From Pseudomonadota bacterium (GTDB lineage Bacteria; Desulfobacterota; Desulfobacteria; Desulfobacterales; Desulfosarcinaceae): a stretch of 64,000 nucleotides of DNA. Location: NCBI GenBank assembly GCA_023435265.1, contig JAEYRZ010000115.1:33537-97536 (forward strand), read 5' to 3'. Shown piece by piece: positions 1 through 9,415 of this stretch (position 1 is the first letter of the stretch; the number at the start of each line of letters is the position of its first letter). The notes beneath the pieces were generated by a model. That model was not told where the DNA came from. It searched no databases and saw only the letters and a program-made list of their open reading frames with translations. The position numbers were made by a program, and so were the translations under genes.

Positions 1-473
1 TAATTGCTCTGCCGTCGAGGAGTGGGTTGAGGCTGCCTCTGGCGCAACCGGTGGATGTAATCGGCGACAATCTCTCCTTCGATTGCCGGGCTCAAGTAGA
101 TATTGCCTCGGGCGACGCGATTGATGGCTGATAACAATTCATGTTTTGAACACCCTTTGAGCACAAATCCCCTGGCGCCTGATTTCAGCGAGCGTTCAAC
201 CCAGTAACGATCTCCGAATACCGACAACATGATGATTTTGGTCTTGGGTTTCTCAGCCAGAATACGGCGTGAAACTTCGATCCCATCCATCTCGGGCATG
301 CGGATGTCCATCAGAACCATGTCGATATTCAATCCGTCGTCAAACGCCTTCTCAATTGCTGCTTTGCCGGTTTCCGCATCCGCAACCACCTGAAGATCGG
401 GCCTCCCGGAAAGCAGACAACGCACTCCTTCGCGTATGATTTTCTGATCATCGACCACAAGCAGCCGATTCAT
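1..473 (-). CDS. NarL/FixJ-type response regulator, C-terminus cut by window edge
   Basis: Reading from an ATG at 473 gives 157 codons of a receiver domain that run off the left edge. The acidic pair is at D8/D9, and the phosphoacceptor is D56 in the motif MDIRMPEMDG. The usual receiver Thr/Ser position is in IIMLSVFG, and the conserved Lys is in GFVLKG. The helix-turn-helix output domain expected for this family lies outside the window, so the DNA-binding part is inferred and not seen. It is the closest homologue in the window of the regulator at 865, and the two are transcribed divergently from a shared 391-base intergenic region. That suggests a pair that may regulate each other or shared targets. 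No cognate kinase is adjacent on this side. Confidence 0.85.
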   Translation of the reverse strand, partial: MNRLLVVDDQKIIREGVRCLLSGRPDLQVVADAETGKAAIEKAFDDGLNIDMVLMDIRMPEMDGIEVSRRILAEKPKTKIIMLSVFGDRYWVERSLKSGARGFVLKGCSKHELLSAINRVARGNIYLSPAIEGEIVADYIHRLRQRQPQPTPRRQSN

Positions 474-864
474 AAGCCAAATCCTTCTTGCAAAGAGTTA
501 TCGGGTTTCGCTTGCGCAGCTTTGCTGTCGTATGATAACAGCCTCTGCCAGGATCGTCTATCAGGGGAATGCCGAAATGCATGGAGGAAAATCCTAAATA
601 AACCATCGGGTATACTATTCTTCGCAGACCGGATTACAGTGCTTGGATTAGTCCAAAGGGTAACCGGCGTTGCAGGGAGTTACTAAATTTGCACACCCGA
701 CCTGGTGGCAGCTGTTTTTCATCGAGAGTATGCCACTTTCGTGCCAGGGTGGGTGGGCATCAAGGGCAATTCCTAAGAGCCGATAATAGTAGGCGTATCG
801 ATGGGCATTCGATCGAGGAAAGAAGTACTCTGGACTGACCGGTTTTGCGATGAGGAGCTGTTAG
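474..864. other. Intergenic region between divergent response regulators
   Basis: This 391-base stretch has no credible coding region. It should hold the promoters of both divergent regulators. A short dyad (TTGGATTAGTCCAA, 643-656) is the only inverted repeat I noticed. I see no convincing -35/-10 pair. Confidence 0.4.
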
Positions 865-1509
865 GTGATTCGACTGATCCTGGTGGACGACCACAAAATC
901 ATGCGTGACGGGCTGCAAACAATACTGAACGGGTCCAATGAATTCGAAATCGTGGGAGTTGCCGACAACGGGCGTTCGGCCGTTTCCCTGGCACGGCAGA
1001 AGAAGCCGGACATTGTTATTATGGATGTTTGCATGCCCGGTTTGAACGGCATCGAAGCAACCCGACAAATTGTCGAAGAAAATCCTGAAATCAAAATCAT
1101 CACGCTGACAATGCTTTCCACAAAGAATTCAGTGGATGAGGCATTCAAAGCAGGCGTCTCCGGTTATTTGCTCAAGGACTGCGACTATGACGAACTGATC
1201 ACCGCCATCAAGGCGGTTTTCATGGGCAAGAATTATCTCAGCCCCTCCATTACCAACATGGTCCTGCGAGATTATGTGCAGTTGCTTCGCGAAACCCCCG
1301 AAACAGAATCGGATTCGCTCACCTCAAGAGAAAAAGAGGTTCTGCAGCTGATCGCCGAAGAACACAGCACAACCGATATCGCCAAAATCATGAACCTCAG
1401 TCCCAAAACCGTCGAAAGCCATCGACTCAAATTGATGCGAAAACTTAACGTGAACAGTATCGCCGGGTTGACCAAAGTAGCCATAAAGCTTGGGATGACA
1501 CCGATATGA
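865..1509 (+). CDS. NarL/FixJ-family two-component response regulator
   Basis: This 214-residue protein has the standard family length. The N-terminal receiver (about 1-120) carries D8/D9, phosphoacceptor D54 in MDVCMPG, and the conserved Lys in GYLLKD. The C-terminal LuxR-type helix-turn-helix (about 148-212) shows LTSREKEVLQLIAE and the recognition-helix motif SPKTVESHRLKLMRKL. The chosen start is GTG at 865, preceded by GAGGAG at 851-856. It probably binds DNA as a phosphorylated dimer, driven by one of the NarX-type kinases in this region, but the partner cannot be told from sequence. It stands alone, 156 bases ahead of the secreted-protein cassette at 1666, which is a possible target. 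Confidence 0.93.
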   Translation: MIRLILVDDHKIMRDGLQTILNGSNEFEIVGVADNGRSAVSLARQKKPDIVIMDVCMPGLNGIEATRQIVEENPEIKIITLTMLSTKNSVDEAFKAGVSGYLLKDCDYDELITAIKAVFMGKNYLSPSITNMVLRDYVQLLRETPETESDSLTSREKEVLQLIAEEHSTTDIAKIMNLSPKTVESHRLKLMRKLNVNSIAGLTKVAIKLGMTPI

Positions 1510-1665
1510 AGTACCTGCCTTCAGTCAGCAAGCGCTGACATAACCCACCCTCAGGAAATGGAGAGCTCCCTTTCAGGAGTCTGCCGATTTACAAAACAGC
1601 TGCCGATTTGTACCCTTGGCACAGTCGACAAGATCGGAAACAAATAACCCTGTGCGAGGGCGGTC

Positions 1666-3534
1666 ATGCGGGCCAATTCACTTGTTGTGGTCATCTGTTG
1701 CCTGGTGGTTCATTGCTACTTCTCAAATGCCCAGGCTGAATTCACCGGGCTCTCGGGACTTCCCGATCCGGGCAGCGACAGTGTGGCAGCGGGCGGCAAC
1801 CCCGCCGATGTCGCCCTCAGTCTCGCCCACGGCTTCCCATTGTGGGTCATGGATTCGGGAGGGCGTAAAATCGCGCCCTGCCTCTCTTTCGGACCAATCA
1901 TCGACATACCGCCGTCCATTACGGACCCGGGGGAACTGCTCACTCTGCCGGGAGTCAACCATTTTTGCACTGCCGAGGCGCTTTTTCTGAACCCGGCGCT
2001 TCCGGTAGTGTTCAACGGCGGGGTTTTCCCTGAGAACTTCCCCGAACTGTTCCCTTTTTACAGTATGGTGGCTGAAAAGACGGGAGATTTTAATGCGGAT
2101 GGATTGCAGGATGGTTTGATCCTCGTGGACTCGAGCCTTTCCGGCGGTTTCGTCGGAGAAATACCGGCGGACGGCGACCAGATCATGATTGCGGAAACCT
2201 TCGTCCGCCTGCGCAATCTCCCTTCCGCGACCGGTTATCGCCTGGTCACCCCTTACGGCAGTTATACTTTCGATATTCTTGCGGGTGGCACCGATGTGCG
2301 TTTTCATCAGACGGTACAGAGTCTGGAAGGCGGCGATTTTCTCAGAGTGTTGAATCCTGCGCCGGCCGCTCTGGTGATCCGTGACGCGGCCAACCTGGAC
2401 ACTGACCCTGGGTCGGACATCGATGTTTTTCATGCCTGGCGGCCGGCCGAAATCCAGGCCTACAACACAGCGTTTCAGAATGCCTTTACGGCACCTCCGT
2501 CTACTCCGGGTGTGGGTAACACGCTTGACGACGTTTTCAGCCCCATTCGCAACGCGGACGGAGACGAGGTTGGGCGGCAGCGGTACCTGGCGGTGGCTCA
2601 GGCCGAAACACCGCATATCGTACCGGGCAACTACTCAGCGGCCGCCCGCCAGACGGTCTTCGACGGCAGCGGTGCGTTGACGGTCGTGGTGATTCCTCCA
2701 GCGGGGGTCAGCCTGCAAGGCCAGGGGCAGGAGGGCGCCGCGATCACCATCGATACCTTCAGCCTGCAAGGCAAACGGTTCCATGACGGCCCGAACACAG
2801 CGCCGGTTTCGGTAGCCGACAGCGGATTTGTACCCGCCGGGTCGAGCGCTTTGCTCGTCAAATCGGACGGAACGCCATTAGATGTTGTCGAAAATGACCT
2901 GGATGACCCTTCCAGCACCAATTTACACGGAATCGATCCGCAAGCGGTGTCAGCCGTCGATTTCGACCAGGCGCGTATCGGGGCCGGCGTAGGGTTTTCA
3001 GAACTGCCGTCCAATGCTGCCGGCAGTCTGCTGGTTGCCGCGCCGGTGACCACGGAAAGGGGCGGTGTGGTCCGCAGATCCATCGATCGGAGCACCGGCA
3101 GGAGCCGGTTTCTCTATACGCCCCCTGCAGGTCCGGACCCGACAAAACCCTTCAGTGGCCAGGACCGCTTCCTTTATGTGGTTCAGGATGCAGGGGGGCT
3201 GCTCTCGACGACGGCCCCGGTCACCATCCATGTAGAAGCAATCAGCACATCGATAGAATATCGTCCCAAGAACGGCCGCTGGACAATCAGCGGTGTCACC
3301 TCGGAACCCACTGTGCCTGATCCGCAAAACCCCGGTGAGCGCCTGCCGAATAGGATGTCCATCTACAAGGGAGACATCATCGCTCCCGATGCAATCCCGA
3401 TTGCGACCGCCATAGTGCGGGCCGATGGCACATGGCTTTTTCGAGGCAAGCTCCCGATCAGCCCCGACAGCCCGATCACCATCCGGTCGGCCGGCGGCAC
3501 CCCGCTGACCAGTGTGCGTACACAACTGAAATGA
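1666..3534 (+). CDS. Secreted protein with Ig/cadherin-like C-terminal repeats, function unknown
   Basis: This 622-residue protein has an N-terminal signal peptide: basic MRANS, a hydrophobic core, and a likely cleavage after SNAQA. The middle (about 30-330) is rich in Asp, Gly and Pro and includes FNADGLQDGLIL and DPGSDIDVF, which resemble calcium-binding loops of extracellular repeat proteins. The stretch around 395-530 looks like a cadherin or VCBS-type Ig-like domain (VENDLDDP, QDRFLYVVQDAGG). I see no C-terminal anchor or sorting motif. It ends 13 bases before the di-haem peroxidase and is probably co-transcribed with it and the lipoprotein at 5879. I cannot assign a function; an adhesin or envelope-matrix protein is a guess from composition. 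Confidence 0.8.
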   Translation: MRANSLVVVICCLVVHCYFSNAQAEFTGLSGLPDPGSDSVAAGGNPADVALSLAHGFPLWVMDSGGRKIAPCLSFGPIIDIPPSITDPGELLTLPGVNHFCTAEALFLNPALPVVFNGGVFPENFPELFPFYSMVAEKTGDFNADGLQDGLILVDSSLSGGFVGEIPADGDQIMIAETFVRLRNLPSATGYRLVTPYGSYTFDILAGGTDVRFHQTVQSLEGGDFLRVLNPAPAALVIRDAANLDTDPGSDIDVFHAWRPAEIQAYNTAFQNAFTAPPSTPGVGNTLDDVFSPIRNADGDEVGRQRYLAVAQAETPHIVPGNYSAAARQTVFDGSGALTVVVIPPAGVSLQGQGQEGAAITIDTFSLQGKRFHDGPNTAPVSVADSGFVPAGSSALLVKSDGTPLDVVENDLDDPSSTNLHGIDPQAVSAVDFDQARIGAGVGFSELPSNAAGSLLVAAPVTTERGGVVRRSIDRSTGRSRFLYTPPAGPDPTKPFSGQDRFLYVVQDAGGLLSTTAPVTIHVEAISTSIEYRPKNGRWTISGVTSEPTVPDPQNPGERLPNRMSIYKGDIIAPDAIPIATAIVRADGTWLFRGKLPISPDSPITIRSAGGTPLTSVRTQLK

Positions 3535-3547
3535 GGCTTATTGCGCC

Positions 3548-5815
3548 ATGAAACGTATCTACGCATTGATTCGGGGAACAACCATGTATAACGACTCGGC
3601 GCCGGTATCCGCCCTGAGCATGCGGGCGCAGCACGGCATCGTTTTTCTGGTCGCTTCCCTCACCGCACTCATGATCGGAACGGCACTGGCTGCGCCGGTA
3701 GGCGATTTGAACGCGCTGCCTACTCCGGCTCCCGATGCAGCCAAACTGAGCCTTTATGTCAAGGGTGTGGTTGCTTCCGGCCATCCGGTGCCCAATGTCA
3801 CCCCGACCCGGCAAACCATTTACCCATACAAATTGATAGCGCTGGGCAAGGCCTTTTTCTGGGACATGCAGGTGGGCAGCGATGGGATTGTGGCCTGCGC
3901 ATCCTGTCATTTCAAATCCGGCATTGACGATCGCGAACGCAACACACTGCTGCCCGGGCCGGACGGTCTCTTCCAGGCCGGGCTCGGCGACGGCAGAAAT
4001 GTATCGAGAGCTTCCTTTCCATTCCACAAGATGGTCAACGCAATGAGCCGCGGTGCGGGAGGTGAAGTTGAAGCCGACCCGGCCGTGGTCCACGATTTTG
4101 ATGATGTCATTGGGCCACAGGGTGTGGTGCAGAGCGACTTTCTCTATGTACGACCGGGCCGCGGAGAGGATGCAGGCCGGCTGAAACGCGATTCGGCACA
4201 GGCCCTCAACGGCCGCAATATTCGCCAGGTCAGCGGGCGCCAGGCGCCTTCGATCATCAATGCTGTCTTCAATATGATGAATTTCTGGGACGGACGCGCC
4301 CACATGGCCTTCAACGGGGTGGACGGCTTCGGCCCCCTGACCCCCGATGCGCGCATACACGAGTTCAACGGCCTGAACATCGTCCCGTTCAACATGCTCG
4401 ACCCTGCGCATCTTCTTACCAATGCGTCGCTTGCCTCCCAGGCACTGGTGCCGCCCTTGAGCGAAAAAGAGATGTCCTGGAAGGGGCGTTCCTGGCCCCA
4501 ACTGGGGCGCAAGCTGTTGACGCTCAGACCTCTGGCCGGACAGCGGGTGCATCCCGATGACAGCATTTTCGGCTTTCTGGGTCTCGTCCATCCCACCGGA
4601 CGGGGGCTTGATACCACCTATGGCGAATTGATCCGCGAGGTCTTCCAGGAGCGTTTCTGGAATGCACCCGCAGACAGCACCATTTTGATCGATGGAGAAC
4701 CGTTCACCCTGGTGGAGGCCAACGCCTCCCTGTTCTGGGGCCTGGCCTTGATGGCCTACGAGAGTACGCTGGTATCGGATGATTCTCCGGTGGACCGGCA
4801 CCAACGGGGCGATCCGTCCGTCCTGATCAATTTCTCCTCCCAGCTTGCGGCTGCCACCGGCCTTTCGGGCCTGGATGCCTTGCGAGGGAAAGGCCTCTTC
4901 GAATCGGATGCACTGGCCTGCGCCGACTGCCACGGTGGAGCGGCAACCACCGTGGCCACTGCTGCCAACCTTCTGCTGCCCGAAGAGGCTCTCGTGGAAC
5001 TCATGCCCACCCACGCCACGCCTGACGATGGTGTTCTGCGATTTTACGATGTGGGATTCTATAACATAGGCGTCCGGCCGACCGGCGACGATCCTGGCCG
5101 GGGCGGCACCGCTCCTAACGGCATCCCTCTGGCCTTCAGCCGCCATCGAGATCTGACGCGGCCCGGTTTACCGCCTGATTTCGATCCCAGCCTGGGCGGC
5201 ACCTTCGATTTGACCCCTATCTGCCAGGCGGCTGCAGCAGTTGCAGCCAATACAATTTGCCCTGCCGATGCCGCACTCCATCCAATACTGGAGGGGTCTG
5301 AAGCACTGTTCGGTGCGGACGGAAATCTGGCAGTCAGCGCTGCCTTCAAAACCCCCCATTTGAGAAATATTGAATTGACCGGACCCTATTTCCACACCGG
5401 CGGCATGAGCACGTTGATGCAGGTGGTGGAATTCTACGCTCGAGGCGGGGATTTCCATGAAAAGAACGAGGCCTTCATCCCCCTCGACCTGCCGGAAACC
5501 ATCGACCCGCTGAACGACGGCGGTGATGGGTCAAAATTGGTCGAGCGCCAAAACCTGGTCGCCTTTTTGCTGGCCCTTACCGATGAGCGCGTCCGCCAGG
5601 AAGCGGCTCCGTTTGACCACCCGCAGCTCTTTTATGCCGAAGGTCACGACAACGCACTGGGCGGTCATCCCAAGATCACCCGGACCTTCAAGGATCATCT
5701 GGTCGAGGTGCCGGCCATCGGCCGCAGCGGCCGCAGCGTCGCCGGACAGCCAGCCCTGGCGCCCAGCTTTTCGACATCTGCAGATCGGATGTTCCATTTT
5801 CGACCGACACAATAA
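3548..5815 (+). CDS. Di-haem cytochrome c peroxidase/MauG-family protein
   Basis: This 755-residue exported protein has two c-type haem-binding motifs, CASCH at residues 117-121 and CADCH at 458-462. Both lie in a cytochrome c peroxidase-like architecture (RRxAPSIINAVFN-type segment near 232, and FKTPHLRNIELTGPYFHTGG near 600). Family members reduce peroxide in the periplasm or oxidise protein side chains (MauG). It is about twice the length of a classical CcpA, with the extra length between and after the haem domains, so it belongs to the large, poorly characterised branch. The ATG at 3548 gives a long N-region before the hydrophobic export segment (about 30-50); a start at 3584 or 3620 is possible. 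It is sandwiched between two exported proteins, which suggests one envelope function. Confidence 0.88.
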   Translation: MKRIYALIRGTTMYNDSAPVSALSMRAQHGIVFLVASLTALMIGTALAAPVGDLNALPTPAPDAAKLSLYVKGVVASGHPVPNVTPTRQTIYPYKLIALGKAFFWDMQVGSDGIVACASCHFKSGIDDRERNTLLPGPDGLFQAGLGDGRNVSRASFPFHKMVNAMSRGAGGEVEADPAVVHDFDDVIGPQGVVQSDFLYVRPGRGEDAGRLKRDSAQALNGRNIRQVSGRQAPSIINAVFNMMNFWDGRAHMAFNGVDGFGPLTPDARIHEFNGLNIVPFNMLDPAHLLTNASLASQALVPPLSEKEMSWKGRSWPQLGRKLLTLRPLAGQRVHPDDSIFGFLGLVHPTGRGLDTTYGELIREVFQERFWNAPADSTILIDGEPFTLVEANASLFWGLALMAYESTLVSDDSPVDRHQRGDPSVLINFSSQLAAATGLSGLDALRGKGLFESDALACADCHGGAATTVATAANLLLPEEALVELMPTHATPDDGVLRFYDVGFYNIGVRPTGDDPGRGGTAPNGIPLAFSRHRDLTRPGLPPDFDPSLGGTFDLTPICQAAAAVAANTICPADAALHPILEGSEALFGADGNLAVSAAFKTPHLRNIELTGPYFHTGGMSTLMQVVEFYARGGDFHEKNEAFIPLDLPETIDPLNDGGDGSKLVERQNLVAFLLALTDERVRQEAAPFDHPQLFYAEGHDNALGGHPKITRTFKDHLVEVPAIGRSGRSVAGQPALAPSFSTSADRMFHFRPTQ

Positions 5816-5878
5816 CAAAAACAGGATTAGTGCCATCAGCCTGATGATATGTGGCTGTTCTCGGGGCAGGAGGTGAAC

Positions 5879-7006
5879 ATGAGCAAATGCGTAAGCTGGT
5901 GGTGGATTTTGATCTTGATGTGCATGGCCGCTGCAGTTGCATGCGGCGGTGGCGGAGGGGGAGGGGGTAGTGCAGGGCCGCCGCCGCTTGTATCCAACGA
6001 CCGGGACGGCGACGGCATTCCTGACGATCAGGATGCCTTCCCCGACGACCCGGCGTTGTTCAGCGCTTACGGTATGCCTGCGATGCTCAGTAATCCGGCA
6101 GGAGGCAACTTCGCAGTTGCCGTAGCGATCAATGACGATAGTGTCGCCATTGGTATGGCCGATACGCCTGCAAATGTTTACAAGGCCGTCAGATGGGAGG
6201 TGGGCAAAGGGATTGCGGAGCTGAATTCCGATGTGTTGAACGGATTGGATGACAATTACAGCGCCGCTTATGGTATCAACGATGCCGGCCTGACTGCGGG
6301 GGAATCCTCGAGTGGAACAGCCATTGTACCCGTGGTCTGGACGCCAGGCGCTTCCATTCCTGCGGCCCTGCCGCTGCTGCCGAGCGGAGGCGCAAACGGA
6401 GCCGCTTACAGCGTCAATACTGCCGGCCAGGTGGTGGGGGAGGCTCAGAACGGCTCCGGAAATCAGGTGGCGGTATTCTGGCCGGGCGTCGCGGCCCTTC
6501 CGATTGTTCTGGACGGGCTTGGCGGTGCTGTGAGTGCAGCCTATTATCTCAACGATGCCTCAGAAGCAGTCGGTGAGGCCGAAGATACAGCCGGGATCAG
6601 GCAGGCGGTCATTTGGGACGTCGGCACCGGAAGTGTTACGGCCCTGCCCATGCTCCATTCCGACGATGCAGGTGCCGTTGCATTGAGCATCAACACCGCC
6701 GGGCAGATCGTTGGCGAACTCGAACTGGCCGACGGCAGCCGCACCGCCGTGCTGTGGCAGCCCGATGTCACCGGCCGCTACACGGCCGTCGATCTGGGGG
6801 GCAGCAGTGCTGCTGCAATCAATGATTTCAACCGCATTGTGGGAAATGCTGCCGACACGGCTGTGGCATGGGATGACCGCAGCACGGTTGTGGGAACGGC
6901 CAATACCGTTGCTTCCGGCTTGTTCAGCCATGCATATGGCATAAATGCATCCCATTTTGTGGTCGGCGTTCAGGACGGCCGGGCCTTCGTTTCCGCCGAA
7001 CCCTGA
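5879..7006 (+). CDS. Lipoprotein with HAF-type beta-propeller repeats
   Basis: The start is the ATG at 5879, with a near-perfect AGGAGGTG ribosome site. The product has 375 residues. A signal peptide ends in a lipobox, AAAVAC, followed by a long glycine run, so it should be lipid-anchored. Residues about 40-60 carry a thrombospondin type 3-like calcium loop (DRDGDGIPDDQDAFPDDP). The rest is a series of about 45-residue repeats of the form AYGINDAGLTAGES...AVVW, typical of the HAF extracellular repeat, which probably folds as a beta-propeller. It is the third gene of the 1666-7006 cassette. Its function is unknown. It converges tail to tail with the kinase gene ending at 7012, with only 5 bases between. 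Confidence 0.85.
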   Translation: MSKCVSWWWILILMCMAAAVACGGGGGGGGSAGPPPLVSNDRDGDGIPDDQDAFPDDPALFSAYGMPAMLSNPAGGNFAVAVAINDDSVAIGMADTPANVYKAVRWEVGKGIAELNSDVLNGLDDNYSAAYGINDAGLTAGESSSGTAIVPVVWTPGASIPAALPLLPSGGANGAAYSVNTAGQVVGEAQNGSGNQVAVFWPGVAALPIVLDGLGGAVSAAYYLNDASEAVGEAEDTAGIRQAVIWDVGTGSVTALPMLHSDDAGAVALSINTAGQIVGELELADGSRTAVLWQPDVTGRYTAVDLGGSSAAAINDFNRIVGNAADTAVAWDDRSTVVGTANTVASGLFSHAYGINASHFVVGVQDGRAFVSAEP

Positions 7007-7011
7007 AAAGC

Positions 7012-9018
7012 CTATATTTCAGGCGCTTCGATCCCATAAATCGCCCTGAGCAATTCGGCTGTCGATACGGTCTTGCTGAGAAATGCCTCCGCCCCCGCCG
7101 CTTTCATATCTCGGACGAGCCGTTCATCTTCATGCATCGAAAGACCGATGACCCGCACAGCGGGCAGTTCGGCTTTAATCAATCGGGTGGCTTCGATACC
7201 ATCCATGTCCGGCATGGAGACGTCCATCACGACCACATCGGGTTTGTACAATCGCGCCAACTCGACTGATTGCAATCCATTGGATGCTTCGGCCACCAGT
7301 TGAATGTCCGGCTGTTCAGCGATCATGCGGATCATACCCTGGCGGATCAACTTGTGATCATCCACAAACAACACACGTATTTTCGAATCGAGAGCTGAGG
7401 GAATACCGTCCATGGACGATGATTGTCGTTTGCCGTCAGGGAAGGGAAAAGTATTTGTTTTATCCGTGTTGAAAGGACGGCGCGGCACCAGCAACGTAAA
7501 ACGGCAACCCTTGCCAGGGGCGCTGTCGATTTCCAGGCTGCCACCGATGTATTTTGCCCGCTCACGAAGGCTCAGCAGTCCCAGTCCAACGGCATTGCAT
7601 GCGGTGCAGCCATTCAAGATCGCGGCATCGAACCCTTTGCCTTTATCACTGACCACGATCCGAAGGGCGTCATCGCAATCCTCGATAACGACCCTTGCTT
7701 TTTTCACGCCGGAATGCTTGACGATATTGAACAGAAGCTCCTGAACGGCCCGAACCAGGAAAACTTTGAGAACTTCATTTTCGAAATGATCCTCTTTATT
7801 CCCATTCAACTCGACCGTGAGTCCGAATTGCTCCTGCATTACACCTGCGAGCCAATGCAGAGAGGCGATCAAACCCGAGTGAAACAGCTCCGGCGGGCTG
7901 AGCTCATGCGACAAACGGCGCGATTTGCCGATGGATTCCTCCAGCAGGCGGATTACATTATCCAGAAAGTTATTTGGGGGTAGTTTCCGCAGGGCGGCCT
8001 GCAGCTGCATTTTCGCCGCCGCCAACACCTGCTGTAAATCATCGTGAAGTATCTGGGAGATGCGACGACGCTCCCGCTCTTCGGACTCGATCAATTCCAC
8101 CGCCAGCGCTTGCAGCTGCTTCGCGCGGGTTTCGGCCAGTGCAGTACGTTCGACCACTTGCTGCTCCAGAGTTTCATTCAGTTGCCGCAGTGCCTCCTGA
8201 CTTTGTTGCAGCGCCTTTTCGGATTGTTTGCGTTCCGTAATGTCGCGGAGAAAAACGGAAACGCCATCGGCGTAGGGGTAGCAGTGGCACTCCAACCACA
8301 CATTCAATGGGTCCGGGTAAAATTCTTCAAAATGCATGCTTGTGCCGCTCTGCACAGCCCTGTAGTACTCACTGTAAAATTTCAAAGGGATCGCTCGGGG
8401 GAAAAGCTTCCAGACACATTGGCCGATCAGTTCTTCGCGCTTCATTTTTGCGATGCGGATGCCGTGTGTATTGATGTAGGTGATTCGAGCATCACGGTCC
8501 AGCGATACAAAGGCATCCCCAATGGTCTCCAGAAATGAGCAGTCCTGGTTTACAGCGCCGGTCGAGACCACCTGCCGCATTTGGCAGTCCGGGATGTCTT
8601 GGAACAGACAATGCGATTTTCTGTCCGAAATATCGGAGATGACGCCTATGACCTGGTATACCTCCCTTTTCGCGTTCACAACCGGCAGATACAGAATATC
8701 AACCTCCCTCCGGGATTCGGTGAGAGACACCACGAGCGACTGCTCCTGCAGGGATTGATAACTTCTTTCCAGGATGGGGAGATATTGATTGCAGATCTCC
8801 GGCGCGACCAGCTCTTCATCGCGGCGGTCGATAAACCGGTCGCTTTGAAAGCCCAACAGCCTGGCTGCTTTTTCGTTTACGTACCGAAGCCGGCGATCAG
8901 CACCGTATATCAAAATTCCCGGAAACTGGTCCTGGGCTTTCTGGTCCGCCGTTTTTTTCTTCCATTCCGGGGAATTCTTTGGAGGCGATTCGGAATTGGG
9001 ATGATCATTCAATAGCAT
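7012..9018 (-). CDS. PAS-domain NarX-type histidine kinase with C-terminal receiver
   Basis: The 668-residue protein starts at ATG 9018, preceded by GAGAGG; an in-frame extension to 9171 lacks a better ribosome site. Domain order is PAS (about 30-135), a second PAS (about 165-275), a coiled coil, HisKA_3 dimerisation/phosphotransfer with RISQILHDDLQQVLA (His near 325), HATPase_c with N and G boxes (ELLFNIVKHS, DKGKGFD, GLGLLSLRER), and a receiver with its Asp near 598 (MDVSMPDMDG). It has no membrane segment, so it should be a cytoplasmic hybrid kinase. The receiver closely resembles the REC domains at 10313 and 865, suggesting phosphate exchange within a local network. No DNA-binding domain is attached. 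Confidence 0.93.
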   Translation of the reverse strand: MLLNDHPNSESPPKNSPEWKKKTADQKAQDQFPGILIYGADRRLRYVNEKAARLLGFQSDRFIDRRDEELVAPEICNQYLPILERSYQSLQEQSLVVSLTESRREVDILYLPVVNAKREVYQVIGVISDISDRKSHCLFQDIPDCQMRQVVSTGAVNQDCSFLETIGDAFVSLDRDARITYINTHGIRIAKMKREELIGQCVWKLFPRAIPLKFYSEYYRAVQSGTSMHFEEFYPDPLNVWLECHCYPYADGVSVFLRDITERKQSEKALQQSQEALRQLNETLEQQVVERTALAETRAKQLQALAVELIESEERERRRISQILHDDLQQVLAAAKMQLQAALRKLPPNNFLDNVIRLLEESIGKSRRLSHELSPPELFHSGLIASLHWLAGVMQEQFGLTVELNGNKEDHFENEVLKVFLVRAVQELLFNIVKHSGVKKARVVIEDCDDALRIVVSDKGKGFDAAILNGCTACNAVGLGLLSLRERAKYIGGSLEIDSAPGKGCRFTLLVPRRPFNTDKTNTFPFPDGKRQSSSMDGIPSALDSKIRVLFVDDHKLIRQGMIRMIAEQPDIQLVAEASNGLQSVELARLYKPDVVVMDVSMPDMDGIEATRLIKAELPAVRVIGLSMHEDERLVRDMKAAGAEAFLSKTVSTAELLRAIYGIEAPEI

Positions 9019-9415
9019 GGCGACCTCTCGTCCCAAAACGGGATGTTCATTTCTCCGCTGTACAATGAATATGCAGGAGTTGATAAATGAAATAGGCGCG
9101 TATTGCAAGCGCCTCAGAGCCGCTTGGGCCAAGATGCAGCATCGATATATCGGCTTCGCCTCCAATCGCAAAAAGCTGTTTTTTCTGACCCCATGGCCAT
9201 GCGACGGGTACCTATTGACATCAGCCTGCAGCTTGTCTACGCATCATACCGGCGTTAAAAATCACAGCCGCTTCCGGATCTTTTGATACCGCAGCAGCCA
9301 GGCTGCCCTGTCTTGCCATTGGCCGCGGTTTTGCCGACTCGCAACACGGAGGAATCACTGGAGGGATGTGAAAGCTGCCATTGTGCAATCCCGAATTAGA
9401 AAGGGGAGGTCCACC
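9019..9415. other. Intergenic region between divergent kinase and cytochrome b genes
   Basis: This stretch of about 400 bases has no supported gene. A TTGACA at 9215-9220 followed 17 bases later by TACGCA could be a weak promoter for the plus-strand cytochrome gene. Nothing else is recognisable. Confidence 0.35.

Noticed and set aside
3476..5146. Long minus-strand open frame under the di-haem peroxidase gene
   Set aside because: It is antisense to a gene with clear CxxCH motifs. Its own translation has no domain, and its length is expected from codon bias in GC-rich DNA.
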